Shown here: piece by piece, positions 11,462-22,321 of the stretch
Position numbering within the stretch: position 1 is the stretch's first letter
How the letters are laid out: the number at the start of each line of letters is the position of its first letter
Assembly (NCBI GenBank): GCA_003971905.1
Contig: RSEE01000120.1
Location: forward strand, 124,001 to 188,000
Origin: Moniliella sp. 'wahieum'
Taxonomy: Eukaryota; Basidiomycota; Moniliellomycetes; Moniliellales; Moniliellaceae
Direction: 5' to 3'
DNA: 64,000 nucleotides
Translations under genes and position numbers: made by a program
Notes under the pieces: model-generated
The model's input: only the letters and a program-made list of their open reading frames with translations
Told to the model about the DNA's origin: nothing
Database searches by the model: none

Positions 11462-12337
11462 AGTGAGGTTTAAATGCGCCCACAGTCGAACCGACCAATT
11501 GATTCGCGCGCTCAAAGCTCAATATGAAGTTCAGTTGCGTGATCGTTGGACTACGCTCCTCTACTCCGGCCACTTCACTTGTGACATATGTGAGCACAGA
11601 CCCCCTCCCCCTCGCATTTCTCGTTAATTCCTCTTTTTCATATCTCATCTTAGCGACTGTAACTCATGTAACTTCTTCGGGCCGGCTCTTGTCGCCCCCC
11701 CCCCCCTTGGTCCTAAACTGATGCATGGGGTCAAGACGACACCATAATATTGACTCTCACACTGATGGTCAGGCCGGTCACCGCCGCTGGAGATAGCATG
11801 GTCAAGTGACACAGTAAATGGTACGGCGTCAGTTGTCATGAGGCCTGAGGCTCAGGCCCATGAGGGGGGTAGAAGAAAGGGATTTAGTGACTTGCGCGAT
11901 TTTCTGGCTCGGTGTCTCAGACTTTCACGCCCTACCTCAGGCCGGCCTCAGGCCTCAGGGGGGTTGAGCGCGAGGTTGAGCTGGTGTAGGCTGGGTGTCC
12001 GATGTGGCTGGGCAGGGCTGGTGGAACATGGTGTTACAGGAAGGATATGCCGGAATGCGAAGGGGGAGGGGCAACCACATGTTTGCCATTGTGTTTGGCC
12101 CAGCCAGCCCAGACTAGCCTCCCGCTGGCGCCGTGGCCGATCTGCGCATCCTGTCCGCCGGGTCACAAGAGGCATGGCGCCAGTGTCGATATGATGAGCG
12201 CACGCAATCTCCGGGTGCTATCTCGGACTTAGTAATGGCCACGCCGTCTTTCCTAGTCGGTATAAAGTCCCAGCCGTCCCCTGTGTCCCTCGTCCTCTCC
12301 CCCCTCCCCCCCCCCCCCCCCCCATACACGCCGTCGA
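11462..12337. other. intergenic, with C/T-rich tracts before the amidohydrolase
   Basis: About 880 bp between ELO and the amidohydrolase. It contains a 12-base C run near 11695-11707 and a longer C run at about 12302-12322, ending some 15 bp before the next ATG. TATAAA-like sequence occurs at 12261. Open frames here are short and not convincing. Confidence 0.5.
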
Positions 12338-15300
12338 ATGGGTTCGTGGGAGCAACCTGTGCTGTATGTGCGCGAGCCGCGCGGGCGGACGCGCCGGCTG
12401 GCGGCAGTGCTCCTGCCGCTGGTCCTGCTGGCTGGCTGCTTTCCACCAACGGCGCGCCCTCCCTCCTCACGCATAGCCCCATCCGCGCGGGCCATCCCAC
12501 CGCTCCAGGCACCACTACCTCGACCGCTGCTCTCACACAGTTCCGGAATGCGCGTGCCAAGTGCGCCACACCCGTGCACGCGTCGGAGCACCACCCAACT
12601 TTGCCCAGCGCAAGGTGAGCGACCGCTACGATGGCCCTGCCGCCGCCGCCGAACGCGCATCGCCAATGCTACGGTGTGGACTGGCGGTGACGGGCACCGA
12701 AGTACTCTACGGAGCGGACATGTGCTGGACCGTGGCTTGGTCGTGGAGGTAGCCGCGTCAGACGTCGGCCATCAGGCCTCTCGTTGCTCGCGGCGCCGAA
12801 CAGGACGAGCGGCTACAAGATGCTGCGGGTGCCTGGGTTACGCCAGGAATTATTGATGTCCATGGCATATGGGCGTGGACAGTCTTCCGACCTGCTAGTC
12901 TGGAGGACACCAACTCGCGCATCCAGCCTGTGATGCCTTCCTCCGCAGCGGCGACGCGTTTAACCAGCACGATCCTTCAAGCGCACGCAGCCGGGGGCAT
13001 CACCACAGCCCTTATGCTTCCTGGATCGGCACTCAATGTGGGAGGACAAGCATTTACGATCAAGCCAAGGCAGCACCAGAATCATACCCGTGAACGCATT
13101 GCTCGGAGCCGCCATCCACCTACGTGCTTCCAAGGTCAGGATGGTCATGCATCGGCCTTCAATCTTTCTTCGTTCTCCACCTTGGAGGAGGAGGAGGGGG
13201 CCTCGTGGATCAGTGGCTCGAGGACATGGTCTTCTCGTCCTGACGGCAGCGTTGGATTATCGCCACCTCAAAGCCGCTGCGTGAGAACGCACGGCGGGTT
13301 GTTTAAACCCTACAACCGTTGGATGAGCGGTGGGGGTTTCCGCAAATGGCTCGAGCGTGCCGGATTGCCAGGAGTCCCAGGATGCTTTCTGTGTTGCGGC
13401 GGATGAGTTTGCATGACGGCATCCGGGCGCAGCTCCTAGCGATGCAGCTGCACGCTCGTTCCGGAGGACTTGGAAATCGAGGCTCTTGTCGCTGTCCTGC
13501 GCGGCCAAGTTCTGGTCAACACGCATTGCTACACTACCACCGACCTCGACATGTTCACACGCCTCACCCAAGAGTTCAAATTCCCTGTCGCAGCCTTCCA
13601 CCATGCCCACGAAGCCTATCTAGTCCCAGAGGTGCGCATCCTCCTTTCTTCTTTTGTTTGACTTGTGCCCCCCTACCCCCCTCCCTCCCTCCTCCCCAAC
13701 TACTGACCCTTGCACGTCCAGCTTTTAAAGCGCACCTACGGCAAACCCCCGGCTGTGGCCATGTTCTCCACAAACGGTAACTACAAGGTGGAAGCCCTTT
13801 TTGGATCCCCGCATGCAGCCGCGTTGCTCAAACGTGCTGGGCTGACTCCGTTGGCCAAGTCGGACCACCCCGTGACGGATTCCCGCCGCTTGCTGAACCA
13901 AGCGGCTCAGTTCCATCACTATGGCCTGGATGAGGCATCTTCTTTGCAAGCTGTCACTTCGGCTGCTGCTGAGACGCTGGGGCTGGGACATCGGATCGGC
14001 TACCTCAAGCCCGGCTACGATGCTGATGTAGTGATTTGGAACAGTCACCCGCTTCAGTTGGGTGCCACGCCGGCCCAGGTGTACATTGATGGGATTGCGC
14101 AGCTCAAGAAGCCCCATGTGCCGTCCGGTACCTTGCCCCATTCCTTGGCTCAGACTGGTTTGGCCAAGAACAAGGCCTGTTTGATCGTGAGATTGAGCGG
14201 GTGGGCAACTCGACTGGCGAAATTATTGGCTACGAGGCCCATTCGTTCCGCGTGCCCACCCACAAGGTCAAGGTGGTCAGCTTTAAGAATGTGGGCAAGG
14301 TGTTCAAGCGGGATGCGTCAGCCAAGAACGGGATCCGGGCGGTAGACCTCACCCTCCAAACCAATGGGGCCAACCACACGGGCCACGTGATCCTCCGCGA
14401 GGGAGAACTGACCATCTGCTCGGACGAAGCCTGCAGCGACCGAGTCGGATGAAGTGGTGGATCTGCACGGGGGTGCGATTCTGCCAGGACAAACCTCATT
14501 TGGCTCGACGATCGGCTTGTCCGACGTTTCGTCCGAGTACGAAGCGTCTGACGGACGGGTGTTGGACCCCTTCAATCAGCCTGGGTCAATGGTGACCAAC
14601 TTCCGCAGCGCACTGCTCGACTGGCCCGTCTCTCGTGCCGTTGATGGGTTGCAATGGGTGGGAACGAGTTGTTGATGGCCCATGCGGCCGGCGTAACACT
14701 GCCATTGTCCCCCATGGGCTCAGGCTTCCTTCGTGGAATCAGCACCGCCTTCTCTACCGGCGCTGTCAACCGCCTTGAGCCTGGCTCGATCCATCGCGAA
14801 GAGGTGGCGATGCACGTGGCCCTGGACCACTATAGTGGCCCTCCCTCGATCAGTGAGCAGCTCGCCCTGCTCAAAGAGCTGCTCTCGGGTACGAATGGCA
14901 AGCATGACCCAGCCTGGGCCAAGGTCGCCATTGGCGAGTTGCCCTTGGTCGTGCAGGCTGCTCGGGTCCCACATTGCCTCCCTGGTCGAGCTCAAGAAGC
15001 AGTTTCCAGAAATTAAGCTGATCATCACCAATGCCTCGGAAGCATCTGAGGATGGGTTGCCTGAGCACCTGGCTGAGAATGACATTTCTGTCCTTCTTAG
15101 TCCCCGGGTATGGGGCATTCTTTGGGACGAACGACGGGCGCTCGCTGGCCCACCACTGACGAAAGAAACTACTCTTTCTGTTCTTCTCGAGGCCGGGGTC
15201 CAGGTGGGTCTCCGGATTGAGGAGGGGTGGCAAGCGAACAATCTCCTGTGGGACGCAACGTGGGCCGCCAAGTTGACCGACGGTCTACTGGATGAGACGG

Positions 15301-15461
15301 ATGTGGTGGCTCTCTTGACCAGTGGCGTGGACAAGCTGTTTGGCCTGACCTCTCCCTCGACCAAAGACGATTATGTTGCGTTTGCTGGCAACCCCTTCGA
15401 ATATGGCTCAAAGGTGGTTGCCATTGGCAATCTCAACACAGTTGAGCTCTTTGACAATTGA
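12338..15461 (+). CDS. large amidohydrolase-superfamily protein with signal or anchor segment, frameshifted
   Basis: A metal-dependent hydrolase of the amidohydrolase superfamily; substrate unknown. The N-terminus has basic residues and a hydrophobic stretch (LAAVLLPLVLLAGCF), suggesting secretion or a membrane anchor. The first half has TPGIIDVH near 12840-12860 (the metal-binding strand), GGITTALMLPGSALNVGGQAF, VLVNTHCYTTTDLDMF, and DADVVIWNSHPLQLGATP, which closes a typical amidohydrolase fold. An intron lies at about 13631-13721. A second half (about 14200-15461) contains DLHGGAILPGQTSFGSTIGL, LRIEEGWQANNLLWDATWAAK and FAGNPFEYGSKVV, reminiscent of a second amidohydrolase-like unit. The total is near 1000 residues, much longer than single-domain members. 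Many frame changes are needed. The family is fairly sure; the reaction is not. Confidence 0.72.
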
Positions 15462-16215
15462 AGCAGCAACTAAGATGATTAATGATCGTCCTTTACTATG
15501 CTGTTCTTCCTTCCCTTGCCCCTTTATTTTTGCCAGTCCATGCTCCAAACCAAGTTGAGCCAGCCAAAGGCGCCAAATGCATTTTCTGCATATTTTCCCT
15601 GTCATGCTATTGGGTAGTGGGGTCTACCTTGAGGAAAAAGTCAATATGATGCGTCGTAGACTGGTGGATGGCGCTGGTACTGACAATGTCGATGGGGTTG
15701 TCCAGGTGGCCATCTGATTTCAGGTGAGCCAGCCTGATGCTACTCGAGGACTTGAGCAAGAAGCATCCGTTCTTTTGCGAACCGGTCCTACTAGTAGCGT
15801 CGAGCGCCTCAGCAACACCAGGAAGGGTCAACGTACGGGTAACCCTGTTTGATGCTACCCGAGTATGTTTGATATGCCTGGCTCACCGAAATGGGTCGGG
15901 TGGTATAATGGACGCGAGGATTACTGGTGTAGCCGGGAAGAACAAAAAAGTCTGCCTCCAAGGGGGATGAACCAAAAAGGTTGCTTCAAAGGGGAATCGA
16001 ACCCCTGTCACATTAATGTCTCAAAGGCACTAGGGCTGTCTGGCAACGATCCTTTAGTTCCATATACGAGTACCCATCAAAATCCGCCAACAACCCTACT
16101 GCTCCCTTGCCTGCACGTGACGGGGGGAGGCTGCTGCGCCAGCTGGCTAATAATCGGGCATATCACATCTAAATGACACCTAAGTCGCGTCGACGCGTCC
16201 CTCCACTACCTTACA
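15462..16215. other. gene-poor spacer with unrecognised short open frames
   Basis: A T-rich 3' flank follows the amidohydrolase. A 74-codon minus-strand frame at 15607-15831 and a plus-strand frame around 15865-15960 look locally protein-like, but I recognise neither. A tRNA-like element lies at about 15985-16060. No firm gene is seen. Confidence 0.4.
15985..16060 (-). pseudogene. tRNA-like element with T-arm and poly-T terminator, probably a pseudogene
   Basis: On the minus strand a perfect T-arm is present (AGGGG, loop TTCGATT, CCCCT), which includes the internal B-box GGTTCGATTCC. It is followed by TTGAAGCA and, a few bases later, TTTTT. The matching 5' acceptor strand (GCTTCAA) and a clean D-arm could not be found, so no anticodon is assigned. 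It could be a decayed tRNA or a tRNA-derived element. Confidence 0.35.
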
Positions 16216-16398
16216 ATGCCCCCCACCCGTGCTCACTGGCGGTGCCCCCCTTGCCGCACCAACGACCACACTCGAGCACAGTGTGCCTTCAATCCGCGCC
16301 GAGAGTTGTGCCGCCACTGCCGGCGCCATGGCCACAGGGCTGCCGACTCCCCACAATGCTTATTTTCGAAGACGGATGACCACCCGACGCGTCTCTGA
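16216..16398 (+). CDS. small CCHC zinc-knuckle protein or fragment
   Basis: A 60-residue frame beginning MPPTRAHWRC. It contains one perfect zinc knuckle, C-x2-C-x4-H-x4-C (CPPCRTNDHTRAQC), and a second that begins correctly (CRHCRRHGH) but has Ser where the last Cys is expected, with a Cys two residues later. Such knuckles bind single-stranded nucleic acid and are common in retroelement Gag proteins and RNA-binding proteins. It may be a relic of a larger gene, since no neighbouring domain is recognisable. Expression is unproven. Confidence 0.35.
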   Translation: MPPTRAHWRCPPCRTNDHTRAQCAFNPRRELCRHCRRHGHRAADSPQCLFSKTDDHPTRL

Positions 16399-16904
16399 CT
16401 GGCTCAAAGAGGGGCGGTGGTGCAAATAGTAACCGAGGCACAAGGCGGAGTGGTCGAGAGCAATTGAGGGGGGGGGGGGGCAAGGGGGGACAAGAAAGGG
16501 ATCGGTGGAACATGGGAGGGGATGGAGCAAGGATGATCGGTGGATGGCGGGCTCGATCCTTACCCTGGGCCCTACCAGGAGGCTCTCACCCAGGTTGATG
16601 GGGTGCAATCCCTTAGGTGGAGTACTCACGGTAGTTTCAGGTTTGGGCTATTTGGTGGCGTGAATCCGAGGCGGCTGTACGCGTGCCAAGGCTGCGTATG
16701 CGCCGGCTTGGGGGTAGTAACGTGTCTGAAGCGTCCGGGTCTTAGGGACGGGTAGGTGCAGTGGAGGGAAAACACTGCCAGAGCTGAAGCTGGGAAGGGG
16801 CCGTCGACGTAGCTGTGAAAGGGACCCACGCGATATGTTGTGGTAGGGGGAATCGACGCCACTGAAGGAAAGTTCGCGCGACTAGGCGGATGAGGTTGGA
16901 TGAT

Positions 16905-17030
16905 GAAGATGAGGCAGCTAAGTGGAGACGAGAGGTTGCCTGCATTACTCAATCAATTGGCTGGAAACGGTCAGGAGTTGGACAAGAAATGTGGGAAGGG
17001 ACGATAATGGAAGGTGGGATAAAGGAGGAT
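16905..17030 (+). repeat. diverged dispersed repeat, copy 1
   Basis: Sequence beginning GCAGCTAAGTGGAGA and continuing to GGGAAGGGACGATAATGGAAGG resembles 55750-55855 in the same orientation over about 110 bp with small gaps. No ends or target duplications are visible. It is probably an old transposon fragment. Confidence 0.5.
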
Positions 17031-17068
17031 GCTGACTGTTGGATGACCGGTGACCCCTGAGGCAGATG

Positions 17069-17208
17069 CATGATGAGAGAGAAGGGAGATGAAGCGAGCA
17101 GGGCGTGCGCGCCCTGCGAGCGGAACTCTTCCGCCCGGCTAAGTGAGCGTCACCGATCTACCGAGGGCCGTGCAGGGGAACCCCAGCATTAGGCACTACT
17201 CTCCAACA
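17069..17208 (+). mobile_element. truncated solo LTR, family A
   Basis: About 140 bp matching the right-hand part of the element at 63474-63816 in the same orientation, from GAGAGAGAAGGGAGAT to the terminal CTCCAACA. The left part is missing and replaced by unrelated sequence. Substitutions show it is older than the 51 kb and 63 kb copies. Confidence 0.6.
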
Positions 17209-17589
17209 GAAGCAAGCGAAGGCTGCGAAGGCTGCGAATGCACTAAGAGTATCATCCGATAGCACTTCCTCGTGTAGTATACCAATGAGCCAAAGCGCAT
17301 GGAGTGCGAGCGCAAGTATAGCCAGCACTGTAATTCAACACCCCACCTGTCCGCAGGTAAGAGACGGTGACGTAAGCCATGCTGGCGGTGCACTGCTGTG
17401 CTGCCTGGCGAACCCGCCTGGATGCTCCTGGAGGCTGGTGGTGTCGCTGGGTGGCCGATCGTCGATCGTCTCGGCGGGATGGATGCTCGGCGGCCATCAG
17501 GCTCCGTGTGCTCGCCTCTCCGCCACCGCCACCCCCGCCGCACCCTGACCACTGGTGGCTGGCGTGTCCCCGCCCCGTCCTCCTGCCCA

Positions 17590-18985
17590 TGCTCCCTCGC
17601 TCCCTCGCACTGCTCGCCCCGCCTCCGCGCAGGATACACGCTCGCGCTCTGCACCCTGCCCGCGCCGCGCTGTCCTCGCCGCGTCCCTCGCCGCCTCCTT
17701 TGCCGGTCCTGCCAGCCGCCTACGCCGACGGCCGCTCAGCACCTCCGCCGCTCTTGCGCGGCCCGACACATCGCACCACAGCCACGCCGCCCTCCACCCC
17801 TCCGCCCAGCTGCATGCCACCTACACCGACGCCGATTGGGCTGACCAAGCGCGGGTACGCCTGCTTGCCGTCCCGCTTGCTACCGCCAAGCCTGGCGGCA
17901 TGCCCATCGTGACCTACGTTGCCCAGTCCATGGTGGAGCCTGTGCGGGACCCGGCCGCTCGCAACACCATCCGTGGCCGCCTGGCGCACTACTCGAACAG
18001 GATCCTGGCCAAGGCATCCGAGTTCTGGATTGGGCTTGGCCAGCCTGGTGTCAAGTCGGTGGGAGATTGGAAGCGGAGGACGTATGTGACGGGAGAAAAG
18101 TTGATGGACCGGATCGAGTACCAGGAATGGTCGCTCAAATCGATCAGCCAGGTGATTGGACCTCACTTTGAGGACCTGCTCACCCGCATCTCCAAGACCA
18201 AGGTCAAGCTTGCCTCGGTCGAGGCGGGGCATGTAAGTATTTCTGACTCTCCTCCTTATTTCCACTCCCCCATCCCCACCCCCAGTGCAGAACCACTGAC
18301 ATGCTCTCCGTCCTCCCAGATCCCGCTCCTGTATCCTGCCAAGGGGGAAGCCTACACTTCCTCCTCCGCATTCACGATTGAACCTTCGGTCTTACTCTCG
18401 TCCTTGGCCTCTCTGGCGGAGAAACGGGTGCCGCACCATCGGCGTCTTCTGATCTGGTCTGTGGTTGCCATGCCACTCACAATTCCTGTTGCCATCTTGC
18501 CCGTGATCCCCAACCTGCCCTTCTTCTATCTGTGTTGGCGAGCCTTCTCGCATTGGCAGGCGATGCGCGCGTCGACGCGCATCCTGTTCCTGCTAAGTAA
18601 AGGGCGTGTGGTTCCCACTCCCTCGGCGCAGCTGGAGTATGCATTCAGCGTGGATCCTGATATGCTTCTGGCGCAGCAGGCCAAGAAGGACAAGAAAACC
18701 AAGGAAGAGAAGGATGAGAAGGTGGTGGCGCCCGAAGAGGAGGAAGTGATGGACCAACGTCTCATTCTACAACCCGTGCACATCACCCAGCTCCAACACT
18801 CGTTTGGTCTGGACCACCAATCGGTCGTGGACCTGACCCGGGCACGGACTCAGCTGATCGGATTGCTAGAGCAAGATGATAAACTGTCCTCGTCGGAGGA
18901 GAACAAACACAAGGTCAAGATTGTGCATCACATGCGCGAAATGGCCGAGCATGGCGAACGGGTAGAACGTGAGAAGAAGAAATAA
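17590..18985 (+). CDS. mitochondrial K+/H+ exchange-related protein (KHE1 family)
   Basis: Resembles the fungal Mit_KHE1 family (yeast YDL183C and relatives), linked to potassium/proton exchange across the inner mitochondrial membrane. The N-terminus is Arg/Ala/Ser-rich with RRPLSTSAALARP, a plausible mitochondrial presequence, though one frame change may separate ATG 17590 (MLPRSLALLAPPPRR) from the main frame. Family-like parts are DRIEYQEWSLKSI, a hydrophobic pair (SVVAMPLTIPVAILPVIPNL then FFYLCWRAFSHWQAMRAST), and ILFLLSKGRVVPTPS. A Lys/Glu-rich segment near 18690-18740 follows. An intron at 18233-18319 (GTAAGT...CCCAG, 87 nt) keeps frame. From about 17700 to the stop this is one of the few unbroken genes in the window. 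Confidence 0.75.
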
Positions 18986-19601
18986 TGTCTTCCTGCTCGT
19001 TCTGTCCGTCGATCTTCGAACTTTAGTAGTTGTTACGGTTGCGGTTCCCATCTACCCCCGTTTTCTGTCCTCTGTTTCCCCCTCAAGCACCAAAGCTCGT
19101 GACATTCCAGCAGTATCCATCCATCCATCCATCCATTGCCATCTGCCTTGGTTGTACTAGAAGGAGCACACGGACATAGAATAGAGACCCTCAATCGGTC
19201 TTGTTCTTGCCCCGCGTATAGCAACGTCTCCGCTCGCACTGCGATTGATGTAGAGTGAATAGATCGACAAGCCATCATATATACATCAGCCAAATTGATG
19301 CACCCTCCGACGTCTGTCACATGTCACACGTCACATGTCACGCGCCACGCGTCACGTCCCCTGGTTCCTTTGTCCTTTTTCCTTATCGGGTACCGTTCAC
19401 CGTGATATGTGAGAAAGCGGGAACCCCCCCCCCCCCCCCCGCCGCCTTTGCCTCCATTGTGACTCATGTGACACGTTCTTGAGGGGCGGGAAGGAGTGCC
19501 TAGTGCCTAGTCCCGCTCCCTCTTCCACAATAACTTTCGTCGGTTCCCTTTTCTCGGCCGGTACTTTGTTGGGACACTGTGACTCTAATAGCACTTCGCT
19601 T
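18986..19601. other. intergenic with CACRTG-type cluster and a C homopolymer
   Basis: No gene is seen. Positions 19317-19352 hold alternating GTCACATG, CACACGTCAC and CGCGTCACG motifs (CACATG at 19318 and 19332). A C run occupies about 19424-19440, followed by GTGACTCATGTGACACG at 19457. The nearest downstream gene starts at 20407. Confidence 0.45.
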
Positions 19602-19828
19602 TGTAGCGACGCGTGAAGGCTCTGACCTGGAGACACCTAGTCTCTAAACCACAGACGATCAACGAGTAGTAGTCAAGTAACGAGGTGAGCGAGAAGAAGG
19701 GGAAGGGAGAAGCAGAGGTGGTGGCGAAGAGGACAGAACAAGCAGTGGGACAGGAATGTACGTGTGGCCTGCTGGCCAACTCTAGGGTCTAACTTTCACA
19801 TCTACTAACTTACGAATCAGGCAAGGCA
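19602..19828 (+). repeat. dispersed repeat B, uninterrupted copy
   Basis: About 227 bp from TGTAGCGACG to GAATCAGGCAAGGCA. It matches 63420-63473 joined to 63822-64000, so it is the empty-site version of the repeat that carries a solo LTR at 63.5 kb. It begins TG and ends CA, but I see no target duplication here, so its class is unknown. Confidence 0.65.
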
Positions 19829-20406
19829 CCCGGTGGGTGACGTGGCAACAGCTTCAAAAGTCCCACCACCCGCGTCCGTCGTTGCCAAAAGACGTGAAGA
19901 GAAGCACTACTAGCATTCCATAGGCACTCCCAATGAAGAAGTGTGCTCATTATCGGTGCAGGGGACTTGTCCTACAGGTACCACGGACACATGAAGGTGT
20001 GTCTTTTTCCGTTCCTAGATGCAGGAGGCCTGGCCTACTGTGACATGTGAGGACTCTCAAAGGGGAAACTGCACAGGTGCTAGTTGGGCCATCCGACACT
20101 GTGTCTCGGTTATTTACCTGCAACAGGGCACTTGTCGAGCTTCATCGATCATCGGCCTTGTGAGGTCTGAGGATTACATACATTCGAAGCACAACTGGTG
20201 CCCCGCCCGTGTAATGAAAATGGAACCTCTTCCGCGGAGGTATAGAAGGGTATCGACCTATCTATATCCAGTTTTCGCCTTCCCCGTGAGAGAGAAACTG
20301 CATCTCAGTTTTTGGTTAAATTGGCGTGGTTCTTGTTGTTCTTCCACGGTCCATTTCGTATTCACCCGAACAGAACTCTTCCTTTCGTCAAGTTCGACCA
20401 CCTCCT
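19829..20406. other. promoter-side spacer of the alpha/beta hydrolase
   Basis: About 580 bp without a recognisable gene. An open frame from 20019 has no domain signal. TATAGAAGG-like sequence near 20243 and a pyrimidine-rich leader just before 20407 fit a promoter. Confidence 0.4.
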
Positions 20407-21529
20407 ATGAAACTCTCAACGATTGCCTTCGCCCTTTCGGCCGTCGGAGTCGCTGTCCAAGCGCTGCCCACGGACAAGAGACTAACCTTTCCCAATGTCA
20501 CCCCATCTGATTCGGTCCAACAAATCGAAACATACATCATGGGATTCTATGCTTCAGCTGCGGAGGCCCTTTTGTCTCCTCCCAGATTGGCTATATCATG
20601 CCGTCGTATACGCTGGCTCAAATGGAGGTGTTTGCCACACACCCAATGCCCAACAAGAACACCGTGGTCGCCACTGATCTCGTCCACGTGAGCTCCAACC
20701 GTGTGCGCTGGTTCATCGAGGCGGAGAACCGTACGAAAGACGACCCCGTGCTCTTCTACCTTCACGGCGGGGCATACGTGTTTAGTATGTTGCCCAACTT
20801 TGCCATCGAATTGCAAAGCATCTATCGATCCGTCGGAAACGACCGTCTCTCTCTATCCTCTGGCTCGATTACAACCTCGCTCCAGGCGCACAGTACCCAA
20901 CTCAGCTCCAGCAAGCCATCGAGATTTACAACCGTCTGTCCCAATCGTGCAACAACATTATCCTCACTGGCGATTCAGCTGGTGCTCATCTCTCTCTTCA
21001 GGTGATGCGCACCTTGGTCCATCCTCTCGCTGTCACCCCATCGATTACCCACAAACCTTCGTGCGTCGGGTTGTTGAGCCCATGGGTCAACTTGTACCCC
21101 ACCCAGACCAATGGCACATGGGCAAGCAACAGACTATATCCTTACACCAAATTTCCTCCGTGAATCAGCGCTCGAGTTCCTCCCGACCTCGAGGCGGTCC
21201 AATCCCCTCTGCAAAACCCATACAAGGATTACATCGACTGGTCAGCCATTCTCCCCTCGTCCGACAACGTCTTTGTCTCGGCGGGTGGGCTGGAGGTCCT
21301 GCTCGACGACATCATCACTTTCGCTAACGTTGCTGGTCTGTCCAACTTCCTCTTTCTCGATACCAACCACGGTCACGACAACATTATGTACGATGTTCTT
21401 CACTCCCCCGTGCTCCAAAAGCCTTTGTTGCCTTCCTACTTAAGAAGTGCATACTATGAGGGGAAGCGGATAAATGGGGGCGATACCAGAAAATATCAAC
21501 AGTCAAAGGGCCGACTGGCGTTGCCATGA
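20407..21529 (+). CDS. secreted alpha/beta hydrolase (esterase/lipase, HGG-type), frameshifted
   Basis: A serine hydrolase of the alpha/beta-hydrolase fold-3 / hormone-sensitive-lipase-like group. ATG 20407 gives MKLSTIAFALSAVGVAVQALP, a clear signal peptide. The oxyanion loop HGGAY starts at 20763 in FYLHGGAYVFSML. The nucleophile elbow GDSAGAH is at 20969-20989 (Ser in GDSAG). LSPWVNLYPTQTNGTW and YKDYIDWSAI follow, and the catalytic His lies in TNHGHDNIMYDVL near 21365. At about 340 residues the length fits. Frame changes are needed near 20570, 20850, 21000, 21160 and 21350. The C-terminus is given to the TGA at 21527-21529 but may be a little shorter. The substrate is unknown; a steryl-ester or xenobiotic acetyl ester is possible. 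Confidence 0.75.
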
Positions 21530-22321
21530 TGGCAAGGATACGCAGAGGAGGGTCGATTGATGGTCGCTCGGGCCATCGGACACACGGTACGACCGCTCCT
21601 CGATCATAAGATTTTTTGGCTGAGACGCCACACTGGTGTAGTGGCACCGGTAGCCCAAGCCCTGAACCTTCGGGCTCATTATTCGCAAAATCATTCCGTC
21701 CTGGAGGGCGGGAGGAGATTCTCTAGCCTCTGCAGCTCATGTGCAATGAATACACTATCAATTGCCGGCTGTCTGGCCTTCTACATTGACTGATGAGTGG
21801 CGGGCCTTCATAGACTGGATCGAATCCGCCATGACCTGGAACGGTACATCACGCTCAACGGGTTCCTCTTGGCCAAATATTGAAGGCGTGTATCAGGCTT
21901 AAAATAAGGTTTAAGGACTGAAACGGCTTTGATCCGTAGTAGTATCTACCAACTGGAAAGATAAAGGAGTGCACATGATATAAGCTTATCCGTGCGCCCA
22001 TCTTCGACGGGGTTTCGCCTTTGTGTGGGCGCAACATTGAGAAGCTAGGAGAGAGGAAGGGATGGGGATTGAAGAGGAGATCATTACAAGAATGCGAGAA
22101 TGACCGAAGCACCCTTCCTTGGGCCGATCTTCCAGGATCCAGTAAAAGTAAACCACACCCGTGCGATATTACTTCAAGTTTATATACTCTAGCTGTGTTG
22201 CAGTGCACAGTTGCATGTTCAAGTAGGCGTCTCGGACGCCCGGTCGCCCGGCTGCAGTGGGCGGACCCACACACACACCACCGCCAACCGAAGCGGAACA
22301 CCAGCCGCATCTCCGGCCCCA
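21530..22321. other. intergenic, nothing recognised
   Basis: Some 790 bp between the convergent hydrolase and RabGAP genes. Small frames are present without domain features, and no tRNA or repeat was recognised. Confidence 0.45.

Noticed and set aside
19602-19828. Calling repeat B a solo LTR
   Set aside because: It starts TG and ends CA, but no target duplication is seen at 19.6 kb and the other copy runs to the window edge.
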